From the NCBI RefSeq assembly GCF_004569635.1, contig NZ_SPOZ01000002.1, positions 62,001 through 126,000 on the forward strand: 64,000 bases of DNA, in the 5' to 3' direction. Shown piece by piece: positions 47,553-59,433 of the stretch. The DNA is from Streptococcus sp. LYSM12 (GTDB taxonomy: Bacteria > Bacillota > Bacilli > Lactobacillales > Streptococcaceae). The translations under genes were made by a program, and so were the position numbers. The notes below the pieces were generated by a model. It did no database searches and was not told the DNA's origin. It worked only from the letters and a program-made list of their open reading frames with translations. How positions within the stretch are numbered: position 1 is the stretch's first letter; each line of letters starts with the position of its first letter.

Positions 47553-49373
47553 TTATTTCAACAACCTCAAGCCATTTAAGATAACGAGAATAGTGGACAC
47601 CTCATGAAAAAAGACACCTTTAGTCAAATCAAGAATTCCCATAAAATTCAATACTATTAAGAAAAGGATGACTGCTATTGAAAAAACAATATTAAAGCGT
47701 GTAATCTTGCCATATTTTCGGCTAAGTTGACAAAGTAGATTTACTTTAGTCAAATGATTATGAATAATGATCACATCACTCATCTCAAGCGCTACATCTG
47801 TTCCACCACCCATGGCAATTCCAATATCGGCATGAGCCAAAATCGGAGCATCATTCAGACCATCACCAATCATACCAACCACGTGCCCCTCTTGCGCATA
47901 CTCTTTCAGACAAGCTACCTTGTCCTCTGGCAAACACTGGGCGTGGACTGTTTCAATCTGCAACTGTTCAGCGACAGATTGAGCTACCTCCCTCCTGTCC
48001 CCCGTCAACATGACAACTTCTATGCTGGATTGTCGCAAAGCTGCAACTGTTTCTCTTGCTTCATCTCGTAAGGTATCGACCAACTCAATAAAACCAACAA
48101 TCCGATTCTTCTGCGCAACGAACAACATAGTCCCATAACTTTCTTTTGTCAAATAACCCTGCGGGTCAGTACAAGATTGAACAAACTGCTGATTGCCAAT
48201 AACAATATCCCCCATTTGAATACCGTATCCTATATGTTCCTTAACAGGCAGGGCCGATTCAGGTGCACGATAAGGAATATCCTTAAAATGAGCCAAGATA
48301 GAAGTTGCTAAAGGGTGTGCAGATCTACTTTCCATATATAAAAGCAAAGGCAAAAGTTCTGCATTTTCCAACTGATAGTCATTGATTCGAAATTCTCCCC
48401 TTGTCAGAGTTCCGGTTTTGTCAGTACAGAGGATGGATAATTCCATCATATTTTCCAAGACCTGACCACTTTTAATCAACATTCCATTCTTAGCACCAAA
48501 ACTCATGGCACTGAGCATGGCAGGCGTAATGGAAGCAATCAAGGCACAAGGACTTGCTACCGTCAATAAAATCATGCCACGATAAAAGGATTCCGTAAAC
48601 GATTGTTTTTGAACAGCCATCAAACACACAATAAAAGCTATGACCCCCACCAAGACCAATATAACATATTTCTTTTGCAGTTGATGAATTCTCTGATCCC
48701 GCTTGCCCTGGCTACTACTGGCTGCTTGAATCAATGAAACAATCTGGGCATAACGACTCTCACTGCTTTCTTTCGTGACCTGATAAGTAGCAGTATCTCC
48801 TATATTTAGCGTTCCAGCAAAGACCTGATCCCCTTTTTCTTTTATGACAGGCAGACTTTCACCCGTCAACAAACTTTCATCTATCAGCATGGGTTCTTGA
48901 GCTTTCCCATCTAGAGCAATTTGCTGCCCTTTTGCCACTACAAGGACATCGTAGAGCTGTATCTCTTCAATATCTCTCAGCTCCACTTGTCCATCACTTC
49001 GTAGAACATTAGCCTGCTTGGGAACCTGAGTCATTAAACTTTCCATAGTTGCCATAGACTTTTGGTAAACATAGTCTTCTAAGACCTCAGAAGCTGCAAA
49101 GATAAACAGCAGAATTGCTGCTTCGCTAAAATAACCAATAGCAACCGCTCCAATAGCCGATAAAATCATCAATAAATCAACCTGAAAGTCCCCTGTATCA
49201 ATCATCTCTTTGAGAACATTTTTACCTATTGGACTGCCTAGCAATAGAATCGCCAGGCAGAAAAAACCAGTGCTCCCATTTCTCGAAAAATTCTCCAAGA
49301 CCAGTCCTACTCCCAGGCTAAACGTTCCTATCAGAAAGAAGAGTCCCCTTGTCGTTTTTACGATAGCATTCAT
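47553..49373 (-). CDS. pmtA: P1B-4 metal-efflux ATPase (PmtA/PfeT-like, Fe2+/Co2+)
   Basis: Membrane ATPase of 606 residues that pumps a transition metal out of the cell. It lacks the N-terminal metal-binding CxxC domain. The transmembrane metal motif is SPC (274-276), not CPC, with a late HEVSTILVILNGLRL segment; both mark the P1B-4 group (B. subtilis PfeT, streptococcal PmtA), known Fe(II)/Co(II) exporters. Phosphorylation motif DKTGTLT has Asp318, TGES lies at 170-173, SAHPLA and GDGLNDAP are intact. Ribosome-binding site AAAGGAGGAA precedes ATG 49373. The leader carries a probable NiCo riboswitch, which supports a divalent iron/cobalt/nickel substrate. Control by PerR, reported for PmtA elsewhere, cannot be shown here. 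Confidence 0.9.
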   Translation of the reverse strand: MNAIVKTTRGLFFLIGTFSLGVGLVLENFSRNGSTGFFCLAILLLGSPIGKNVLKEMIDTGDFQVDLLMILSAIGAVAIGYFSEAAILLFIFAASEVLEDYVYQKSMATMESLMTQVPKQANVLRSDGQVELRDIEEIQLYDVLVVAKGQQIALDGKAQEPMLIDESLLTGESLPVIKEKGDQVFAGTLNIGDTATYQVTKESSESRYAQIVSLIQAASSSQGKRDQRIHQLQKKYVILVLVGVIAFIVCLMAVQKQSFTESFYRGMILLTVASPCALIASITPAMLSAMSFGAKNGMLIKSGQVLENMMELSILCTDKTGTLTRGEFRINDYQLENAELLPLLLYMESRSAHPLATSILAHFKDIPYRAPESALPVKEHIGYGIQMGDIVIGNQQFVQSCTDPQGYLTKESYGTMLFVAQKNRIVGFIELVDTLRDEARETVAALRQSSIEVVMLTGDRREVAQSVAEQLQIETVHAQCLPEDKVACLKEYAQEGHVVGMIGDGLNDAPILAHADIGIAMGGGTDVALEMSDVIIIHNHLTKVNLLCQLSRKYGKITRFNIVFSIAVILFLIVLNFMGILDLTKGVFFHEVSTILVILNGLRLLK

Positions 49374-49403
49374 TGTAATTCCTCCTTTTTAATATGAAAA
49401 CAG

Positions 49404-49452
49404 AAAAAAGAGCACACCTATGGACAGTTTGTACTGTCTCACAGATATGCTC
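49404..49452 (-). terminator. Attenuator hairpin in the pmtA leader
   Basis: GAGCA..(49452) to ..TGCTC (49410) on the minus strand with an inner GACAGT-ACAA-ACTGTC stem, then TTTTTT (49409-49404), 31 bases before the pmtA start codon. A terminator between promoter and gene implies regulated read-through. Confidence 0.75.
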
Positions 49453-49535
49453 AGTTTGATACTAAACCACTTCTGCTGTCTATACATTCATAGACCCGGC
49501 TACGTAAAAATTTTTACTGCTTGTTCATATTCTAT
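49430..49535 (-). promoter_or_regulatory. Probable NiCo (czcD) metal riboswitch
   Basis: Read on the minus strand: AAGCAG (49522-49517), hairpin GTAAAAATTTTTAC (49517-49504), AGCCGGG (49501-49495), hairpin TCTAT/ATAGA (49494-49479), CAGCAG (49478-49473), a long helix closed by CAGA/TCTG, then TCTGTGAGACAG (49445-49434). These blocks and the multi-helix junction match what I recall of the NiCo/czcD class, which binds Co2+, Ni2+ and Fe2+. The last block overlaps the attenuator stem, so ligand binding would prevent termination. Helix P1 could not be resolved by eye. Confidence 0.6.
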
Positions 49536-49549
49536 ATAATTATGGTGCC

Positions 49550-49578
49550 AGTATATCATATATCATTAAAAGTGTCAA
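49550..49578 (-). promoter_or_regulatory. pmtA promoter
   Basis: TTGACA (49578-49573), 17-base spacer, TGATATACT extended -10 (TATACT 49555-49550) on the minus strand. The transcript leader is about 170 bases. Confidence 0.85.
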
Positions 49579-49632
49579 GAAGATGAAATAGAAAAACCAC
49601 TCAAGAAGTCGTCTTAGATACTTCTGACGAGT

Positions 49633-49736
49633 TATAGTCATTTAGGTTATTTTATTACTTCCTTAACTCGTCTTGCTGTACTCTAGTACAAACTGCAGCT
49701 CCTTGCCTAGTACTAAAAATAAACGAAACGGTTATA
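49633..49736. mobile_element. MITE-like element, copy F
   Basis: TATAGTCATTTAGGTTAT at the left, TAAACGAAACGGTTATA at the right, family core between; 104 bases, upstream of the pmtA promoter. Confidence 0.8.
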
Positions 49737-49948
49737 ACACTAGCCCAAAGATGTACAATATAGTTTAGGACATTCTAACTTGATGATAACAGAAAATGGT
49801 TACGGGCATACAAATCAAGAAAATGCAAAAAGCCGCCTCAATCTTTGAAACAGCTATCGACAAATACGGGGCGCTCTAGCTTGTGCTCCCCTCTACTATA
49901 CCTAATTTTTACTAGGGGTAGGGAGTACAAAGGGTGGTAAATTCTAAA
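49737..49948. other. Gap between MITE copy F and the eno terminator
   Basis: About 210 bases in which no gene or clear signal was recognised. Confidence 0.5.
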
Positions 49949-49979
49949 AAGCACCTTGGAATAATGCTCCAAAGTGCTT
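49949..49979 (-). terminator. eno terminator
   Basis: AAGCACTTTGGA / TCCAAGGTGCTT stem followed by TTT on the minus strand, about 40 bases after the eno stop codon. Confidence 0.75.
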
Positions 49980-50017
49980 GATATCCGGGCTTTTACGCCC
50001 TTACCCTGTAAAAGAGA

Positions 50018-51328
<1,311 letters not shown>

Positions 51329-51363
51329 TTACTCTCCTTTGAGTTAATTTTATTTACTAAACC

Positions 51364-51392
51364 ATGTTACCTCAAAAACGCATTTTTTTCAA
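51364..51392 (-). promoter_or_regulatory. eno promoter
   Basis: TTGAAA (51392-51387), 17-base spacer, TAACAT (51369-51364) on the minus strand. Confidence 0.7.
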
Positions 51393-51450
51393 GGAAAAAC
51401 TTATTTTTTTCGCATATATTGCCATGATAGCGTTTCCTCTTGTCCCCTTC

Positions 51451-52461
51451 CTAACCAATTCGGAAAACAAAGATTAATAGCAGTGCCATCACCAGCTGAA
51501 ACAGTCCAATTAAGCCCATGTAAATGAGAAATCTGGGCCCTTCTTGAAGGAATTTCTTAAAGTCCAAACGAAGACCAATAGCAGCAAGGGCGGTAAGTTC
51601 AAACCAGGAGCTAAACAATTTCGACCCTGTACTGAAAAAGACGGGCATCGACAGGCTGCTATTTAAAAAACAAAGAATGAGAAAGGCTAGAATATACCAA
51701 GGAATACTCGCAAAAGTAAACTGTTTAGAGGTATTTTCAGGTATAACGGCCTGTTTTCTCTTAGTTATTAACCGTTCAAAAGAAAAGACAACCACTACCA
51801 GGAAAAGAATGCGTGTAATCTTGAACAAGGTAGCATATTGGATAACTGTTGCATTAATAAGGCTAGCAGAGGCTACAACCTGCCCAACGGACTGCAAAAC
51901 ACCACCTGTCAGAGCACTATTTGCTAAATCTGAAAAGCCAAAAATCTGTACACCAACCAAGGGCAATACAAACATCAAAATAGTCCCTAAGAGGTTGATT
52001 AAAACAATCGCCTGCCCCTTATCCCTACTATCTGCCTTGATAGCGGGTGCAATCGCTCCAATGGCTGATGAACCACAAACTGCATTTCCACCCGCAATCA
52101 TGAGAGATATTTCATCCTGAAATCCTAGTCTTAACCCCAAAAAATATGTAAAGAAAATCACGCTAATCATCATAAAAATGATGTAAAACAGACCTGAAAG
52201 ACCTAGGTTTCCAATTGTCTGAAAGGTTACCGTCAATCCCAGTAAAGCTACTGAAATCTCTAACAGTTTACTTTCTGAAAACTTAGTTCCTTTTTCAAAA
52301 TACTCACTTCTACAAACTGTATTACCTAAGATAATTCCGATACAAATCGCTAGACTAGCTGCACCTATACTAGGAAAAAAGACTGCTAATCCTTTTGCCA
52401 TGACCGCTACTAGAAAGGATAGAAAAAAACCTGGTAACATTTCCCCATTAAGTAACTTCAT
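51451..52461 (-). CDS. YeiH-family putative sulfate/anion exporter
   Basis: Polytopic membrane protein of 336 residues with about nine or ten hydrophobic segments, of the YeiH/PF03601 family annotated as putative sulfate exporters; the true substrate is not established for most members. Conserved glycine-rich stretches are visible: AGGNAVCGSSAIGAIAPAIKA near 125-145 and the late FELTALAAIGLRLDF. Start ATG 52461 has AAAGGAGG upstream, with a TGGTACAAT -10 near 52495-52490. It stands between eno and the DUF1694 gene and appears monocistronic. Confidence 0.82.
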   Translation of the reverse strand: MKLLNGEMLPGFFLSFLVAVMAKGLAVFFPSIGAASLAICIGIILGNTVCRSEYFEKGTKFSESKLLEISVALLGLTVTFQTIGNLGLSGLFYIIFMMISVIFFTYFLGLRLGFQDEISLMIAGGNAVCGSSAIGAIAPAIKADSRDKGQAIVLINLLGTILMFVLPLVGVQIFGFSDLANSALTGGVLQSVGQVVASASLINATVIQYATLFKITRILFLVVVVFSFERLITKRKQAVIPENTSKQFTFASIPWYILAFLILCFLNSSLSMPVFFSTGSKLFSSWFELTALAAIGLRLDFKKFLQEGPRFLIYMGLIGLFQLVMALLLIFVFRIG

Positions 52462-52777
52462 AAATACCTCCTTTGTTATATTTGACCTTATTGTACCATA
52501 GTTCTACTCTCTTGTTCTAGTTCAAAGAAAAACTCTCCCTGTCGTGCACATGAAGAAACTGCCTCTACCCATTGCCTAACTTATAGACTTTTTTATAGTT
52601 TAACATTGTTCATTCCTCATGATTGTGCTCGTTCATTCCCTAAGCCCTCCTATCGGATTCAAGGTTAAAGAATTGACACTGAACCCGATGAAATCAAGGG
52701 ACTTCTAAGTTAACGACTATACCACATTTAAATTATGGGGTACATTTCACCCTATTTCCGAAACCACTCTTTTGTGC
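52462..52777. other. Divergent promoter region
   Basis: About 315 bases between the YeiH-type gene (-) and the DUF1694 gene (+), with a promoter at each end. The middle (52500-52760) shows no gene or structure. Confidence 0.5.
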
Positions 52778-52783
52778 TATACT
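52778..52783 (+). promoter_or_regulatory. Extended -10 of a leaderless transcript
   Basis: TGCTATACT, ending 7 bases before the ATG at 52791. A transcript from this promoter would begin at or next to the start codon. Confidence 0.7.
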
Positions 52784-52790
52784 AGAAAAT

Positions 52791-53237
52791 ATGAAAGACA
52801 TCAACAACATCATTATGCAACAAGCTGCTGGCGGATTAAAAATCAATCCAGACGAGCAACGAAAATTTTTAAATACCTTTGAGGAACGTGTAATTGGCTT
52901 GTGCAGTATTGAAGAAGCCAATTCGCAAGAGCTAGAAGATCATTTTAAAGAAATTCTAAGACAGATTACTCAGGATTACAAGCCTGTCTTGGTCAAAATT
53001 TCTCCCTTTATCGATAGTCAGAAACAGATTTTCTATCTGAAAGTCACTCAAAATTTAGGATGTGAAGCCACAATCGTCGCTGAAAACTGTGCTGCTATCT
53101 TTGGTTTAGTGATTCATACCGATTGCCCAACTCAGATTGAGGAACAAGAACTCTCAGCTCAATTTGCTACACTCCTCCACCCTACTCCCACCAAAACAGA
53201 GAAAAAATCCTCTTTTTGGAAAAAATTATTTGGTTAA
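52791..53237 (+). CDS. DUF1694 family protein (YueI-like)
   Basis: Cytoplasmic protein of 148 residues of the DUF1694/YueI family, function unknown. The family N-terminus is clear: QQAAGGLKINPDEQRKFLNTFEERVIG. The C-terminus is a basic tail (TKTEKKSSFWKKLFG). The reading frame begins at ATG 52791, only 7 bases after a TATACT -10, and there is no ribosome-binding site, so the mRNA is probably leaderless. A later start would delete the conserved N-terminus. Two MITE copies follow the stop codon. Confidence 0.8.
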   Translation: MKDINNIIMQQAAGGLKINPDEQRKFLNTFEERVIGLCSIEEANSQELEDHFKEILRQITQDYKPVLVKISPFIDSQKQIFYLKVTQNLGCEATIVAENCAAIFGLVIHTDCPTQIEEQELSAQFATLLHPTPTKTEKKSSFWKKLFG

Positions 53238-53239
53238 TA

Positions 53240-53301
53240 CATACTGCAAGCTGTACTAGAATACAGCAAAATGAGTGAACGAAATAATCTAAATGGCTAT
53301 A
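53240..53301. mobile_element. MITE-like element, copy G (truncated)
   Basis: Right half only: CTGCAAGCTGTACTAGAATACAGC..GAACGAAATAATCTAAATGGCTATA. The left half is absent; the remnant begins right after the DUF1694 stop codon. Confidence 0.65.
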
Positions 53302-53319
53302 ACACATTCCATTCATTAT

Positions 53320-53427
53320 TATAGCCGTTTCGTTTATTTTTAGTACTAGGCAACGAGTCGCAGGTAGTACTGGAGTACAACAAGACGAGTGAACGAAGTA
53401 ATAAAAAATATAAACGAAATGACTATA
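53320..53427. mobile_element. MITE-like element, copy H (complete)
   Basis: 108 bases from TATAGCCGTTTCGTTTAT to ATAAACGAAATGACTATA, in reverse orientation relative to copies A, C, D, E and F. Confidence 0.85.
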
Positions 53428-53480
53428 CAGCCTTTCGTTTATTTTCTGTAATAAAACTAGGACTAAAACCCGTGTAGCAA

Positions 53481-53525
53481 AGAGCCGCATTTGTTTCAGC
53501 TTTAACTGATTACAAATGCGGCTCT
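53481..53525. terminator. Strong hairpin between DUF1694 gene and serB
   Basis: Perfect 14-bp arms AGAGCCGCATTTGT / ACAAATGCGGCTCT. Probably a shared terminator for the convergent genes, although the U runs are weak. Confidence 0.6.
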
Positions 53526-53694
53526 CTTTAGCTCTAAAGCTTCTTAAGCATTGTAGGCTCTCGTCCCTTATCATTACACACACCCTAAACTCTGTACGAA
53601 AAAGGAGAAGCCTTGCAAGATTTATTTGCTGTACGGATACGGCTAGCTTAGGGATAGAATCGTCAGAGGAGTGACCATTCTACCCTATCCTAAA

Positions 53695-53760
53695 AAATAG
53701 AAAGCAAGAGCAGGAAAAAATGATTGCAAACGTTCACCTAACTTTTCGTCAAATTTCCCA
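53695..53760. repeat. Dispersed repeat family 4, copy 2
   Basis: AAAATAGAAAGC..GCAGGAAAAAATGATTGCAA..CACCTAACTTTTCGTCAAATTTCC aligns with 47150-47225; a short related piece lies near 58850. Confidence 0.4.
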
Positions 53761-53797
53761 TTAGTCATTTCAATGAGCTTTTAGTGGGCTTGGTATC

Positions 53798-54439
53798 TTA
53801 TTTAACGGCATCCATTAGTTCAAGAACTTTGGCGAGATTTTTTTCATCAATTTGATAAGGAGCCTGTTCTTGTACGATTGGCTTAGCACAAAAAGCAATT
53901 CCAAGACCTGCGGCCTGTATCATTGGCACATCATTAGCGCCATCTCCTACCGCAATTGTCTGCGCCAAGTCCAAGCCATTTTCTCTTGCCCATTGTTTAA
54001 GACAAGCTTTCTTGGTTTCCTTGGTGACAATATCGCCTAGCAGACGTCCTGTAAGAACTCCCTCTTCCACTTCTAAACGGTTGGCCTTCACGTAGTCAAT
54101 TCCTAACCTTTCAGCAAGTACATCTACCGTTTCATGAAAGCCACCTGAGACTACGGCAACCTTGTACCCTCTCTCATGCAAAGTTTCAACTAGCTCTCTT
54201 GCCCCAGGCGTAAAATGAATATGTTTTAAAACACAATCAAACACACTAATAGGCAGTCCTCTTAATAGGGCAACTCTTTCAGCAAGTGCTTTTTTAAAAT
54301 CAAGCTCCCCCCGCATGGCGCGTTCTGTAATTGCTGCCACTTCACTTCCAACTCCTGCTGCTTCTCCCAGCAAGTCAATTCCCTCTTCCAAAATGAGGGT
54401 ACTATCCACATCCATAACCAATAAACCTTTTACTGTCAT
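53798..54439 (-). CDS. serB: Phosphoserine phosphatase
   Basis: HAD-superfamily phosphatase of 213 residues that releases serine from O-phosphoserine, the last step of serine synthesis. The nucleophile motif is DVDSTLI (Asp10, Asp12), motif II is VAVVSGG near 95, and motif III/IV is VGDGANDVPMIQAAGLGIAFCAKP near 165-188. It lies downstream of ezrA, separated by a terminator, with ribosome-binding site GGAGAGG. A TTTTATACG sequence after that terminator may be its promoter. The other serine pathway genes are not nearby. Confidence 0.92.
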   Translation of the reverse strand: MTVKGLLVMDVDSTLILEEGIDLLGEAAGVGSEVAAITERAMRGELDFKKALAERVALLRGLPISVFDCVLKHIHFTPGARELVETLHERGYKVAVVSGGFHETVDVLAERLGIDYVKANRLEVEEGVLTGRLLGDIVTKETKKACLKQWARENGLDLAQTIAVGDGANDVPMIQAAGLGIAFCAKPIVQEQAPYQIDEKNLAKVLELMDAVK

Positions 54440-54473
54440 TTTTTCCTCTCCTTACTCTACTTTCGTATAAAAC

Positions 54474-54493
54474 AAAAAGCCCTTGGGCTTTTT
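54474..54493 (-). terminator. ezrA terminator
   Basis: AAAAAGCCCAAGGGCTTTTT on the minus strand, directly after the ezrA stop codon. Confidence 0.75.
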
Positions 54494-54496
54494 ATT

Positions 54497-56221
54497 TTAA
54501 TAACGAATCGTTTCTCTTGTTTTTTCATACGAACGTACAAATCGTTCAGTTACTCCAGGTTCAACAGCTTCTAAGGCAAATGAAATTTCTTCAAATGATG
54601 CCTGATAATCATAATCTTTCTCAAAAATTGCTAACGCACGAGTAAAGGCCTGTTGGATTGAAGCATTTGATGAACGATAGCGGTTTGAATACTGAAGTAA
54701 CTGCTCTGTTAGAGCTGCATTCTGAACAATGGTATAAGTGACTTCTTCCAATTCATTCATATCAAATGTCGCATTTTCTAATAAACGATTGATGATTTCA
54801 ATATTCATTCGCTTGTAATTCAATTCTGCTAACAAGGCTTCTACGTGGCTGCTCGTTCTAAAGAAGATAGATAAGAACTCCTCCGGAATCCCTGGAAGAC
54901 TACGTTTTTCCATATATCGTTTTAAGGTATGCAACTGATTAATATAAAGGGTTGCTTTCTTACGAGCATTGGTTTCAGATGCTTCCTGTGATTTCAAATA
55001 CTCTGCCAATACTAATTGCTCTTCCTCCATTTGTTTGAGGGTCGTCAGAGCATGCTCTAGACGTTCCTCTAGAATCGAATAAGCAACTTGTGGTGTTTCT
55101 AGTTCTGCAATACTATCATGCACGGTGCTTCCCATCGATGATAATTTAGCAGCAAGTTTCGAAATACGGGACAATTTACTATCCACTAAAACATAAGAAT
55201 GGTTCAAGCGTTCTGCTTCTTCCGTCAGAATACCTGTATTATGAACAACGTGTTCAAGGAATTTTGGTAGATTTTTACTAATCTTAACAGCTCCCTTGTG
55301 AGCTTCAATTTCACGAGTGAAGATTTGATATAAGTAATCAATCTTCGCTTGGATTTCTCCGATTTCTGCCTCGGCAGCATCTAAATCAAATGATACGATA
55401 AGAGCAGTTGTTTCTCGAATGGCTACTCGAATTTCTTGGAAACGAGATTCTATACTTTCTTCTGTAAATAGATACCCCTCCTCTACCAACTTGCGGTAGC
55501 CAGCTTCCAGGTCCTCTAGTTGATCTGGGAAAGACTGATTTACTTTCTCAATCAAGGCAGGAATCCGATCCATAATTTGATTGAGGGCAATCATGTGCTC
55601 TTCTGTCTTATCTAAAATACCTGCAGCTTCAATCGGGTCACCGGATGAGTTGAGCATCACAAATTCAGAAAATTCAACTTCAATATTCTTGAGTTGCTTC
55701 TCCAACTCTGGCAACGTTTCACCATATTGTTCTGCATGATCACGAACAGATTCCTGCAAACTATCAAAGAGATCCAATGCATGCTTGACACGACCTGAAT
55801 TTCTCTCTTCCTGCTCTTTCAAATCCTTTAATCCTTGACGAATGGCAATAATATCTTCTTCAACCAAGTCGATTTGGCTCTCAATGCTGTCAATAGCATT
55901 CTTCGCACGAACAAATCGGAAAGAATTATTAAAAGCCTCTGCTTCAAAAATATGATTTTCAATATCCGCAAAGGAATTGAGAGATAAATCTACCCATTTC
56001 TGGTTCCATTCACGAAAAGATACTTGACTTTGACCAATCAAATGCAGACTCTTCACTGCTTCCACTTCATCGTTAACAGGTAAATTAAATAAATCTTCTT
56101 TTTGTTCTTCTAACGCAATCAATAAATTATCATTTCGTTTACGGGCGATAAGGCAAGCAATATAAGCAATAATTAAGATAACAACAATCGCAACGATTAA
56201 AATGATTGTTCCTCTAGACAT
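54497..56221 (-). CDS. ezrA: Septation ring formation regulator EzrA
   Basis: Membrane-bound division protein of 574 residues that binds FtsZ and controls Z-ring placement and peptidoglycan synthesis at mid-cell; it is essential in streptococci. A single N-terminal membrane helix (about 4-26, [23 protein letters not shown]) is followed by a long cytoplasmic region of spectrin-like helical repeats rich in heptads (for example [15 protein letters not shown] and [15 protein letters not shown]). It lies 88 bases downstream of gyrB with its own TGATATAAT -10 at 56271-56266 and AAGGAG ribosome-binding site. Confidence 0.95.
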   Translation of the reverse strand: MSRGTIILIVAIVVILIIAYIACLIARKRNDNLLIALEEQKEDLFNLPVNDEVEAVKSLHLIGQSQVSFREWNQKWVDLSLNSFADIENHIFEAEAFNNSFRFVRAKNAIDSIESQIDLVEEDIIAIRQGLKDLKEQEERNSGRVKHALDLFDSLQESVRDHAEQYGETLPELEKQLKNIEVEFSEFVMLNSSGDPIEAAGILDKTEEHMIALNQIMDRIPALIEKVNQSFPDQLEDLEAGYRKLVEEGYLFTEESIESRFQEIRVAIRETTALIVSFDLDAAEAEIGEIQAKIDYLYQIFTREIEAHKGAVKISKNLPKFLEHVVHNTGILTEEAERLNHSYVLVDSKLSRISKLAAKLSSMGSTVHDSIAELETPQVAYSILEERLEHALTTLKQMEEEQLVLAEYLKSQEASETNARKKATLYINQLHTLKRYMEKRSLPGIPEEFLSIFFRTSSHVEALLAELNYKRMNIEIINRLLENATFDMNELEEVTYTIVQNAALTEQLLQYSNRYRSSNASIQQAFTRALAIFEKDYDYQASFEEISFALEAVEPGVTERFVRSYEKTRETIRY

Positions 56222-56265
56222 GTAAATCTCCTTAGATAATAGTTTGTACTGGAAAATATCGCTTT

Positions 56266-56271
56266 ATTATA
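56266..56271 (-). promoter_or_regulatory. Extended -10 of ezrA
   Basis: TGATATAAT on the minus strand, 45 bases before the ezrA ATG. Confidence 0.6.
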
Positions 56272-56309
56272 TCATACTTTTTGGCGATATGCACTTGTTT
56301 TCTAGAAAT

Positions 56310-58886
<2,577 letters not shown>

Positions 58887-59426
58887 CTACTGCTCATAAA
58901 CCATTGACCTTGCCAGACTGGAGCCATCTCCACCGATAAGATCCACCAAGGTATAAGCAAAGGCCAAGGCTGTTCCTGCTCCCCGGCTAGTCACAATAGT
59001 TGCATCAACGACTACCGTTTCTGATACATGATGGCCAGAAGCAATCGTTTTTTCTTGCCCAGGATAGCAAGTATAGCGACGATCTGCTAAAAGCCCTGCT
59101 TTTTCCAAAACAATCGGTGCCGCGCAAATGGCTGCTATATACGTATCTTTTTTAGCAGCCGCCTGCAAGGCTGCAATCAAGCCTGTATGATTCTGCAAAT
59201 GAACAGATCCTGGCATTCCTCCTGGCAGGACAATCATGTCATATGCTGATAAATCTCCGGTAAAGAGCTTATCTGCCTGCACCTTAATTCCATGAGAGCC
59301 CTCGACTTCTAGGCCTGTCAACCCTACCATATCACATGTAATAGATGCTCGACGTAAAACATCTACTGGTGTTAGAGCTTCAATTTCTTCAAAACCATTT
59401 GCTAACACAACTGCTACTTTTTTCAT
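58887..59426 (-). CDS. DJ-1/PfpI family protein
   Basis: Cytoplasmic protein of 179 residues of the DJ-1/ThiJ/PfpI family (glyoxalase III, deglycase or stress chaperone roles have been described). The nucleophile elbow has the conserved cysteine in IAAICAAPIVLEKAG (near residue 100), and the N-terminal glutamate is in ANGFEEIEALTPVDVLRRA. It sits 7 bases downstream of rodA, so it probably shares the rodA transcript. The exact activity cannot be read from the sequence. Confidence 0.87.
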   Translation of the reverse strand: MKKVAVVLANGFEEIEALTPVDVLRRASITCDMVGLTGLEVEGSHGIKVQADKLFTGDLSAYDMIVLPGGMPGSVHLQNHTGLIAALQAAAKKDTYIAAICAAPIVLEKAGLLADRRYTCYPGQEKTIASGHHVSETVVVDATIVTSRGAGTALAFAYTLVDLIGGDGSSLARSMVYEQ

Positions 59427-59433
59427 AATGCAC

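Larger units (their letters stand above)
53238..53797. other. Intergenic region between convergent genes
   Basis: About 560 bases: truncated MITE copy G, complete copy H, a strong hairpin (53481-53525) and a family 4 repeat (53695-53760). No gene. Confidence 0.6.

Noticed and set aside
47395-47607. 70-codon plus-strand frame before the metal ATPase
   Set aside because: It runs into the ATPase C-terminus on the opposite strand and has no ribosome-binding site.
49525-49545. PerR-box-like CATAATTATATAGAA near the pmtA transcription start
   Set aside because: Only about half of the palindrome matches, and the sequence is simply AT-rich. PerR control remains possible but is not shown by the sequence.
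53729-53743. TTGCAAACGTTCACC, close to a CcpA cre site
   Set aside because: It lies between the ends of convergent genes and inside a degenerate repeat, with no promoter nearby, so a catabolite-control role is unlikely.
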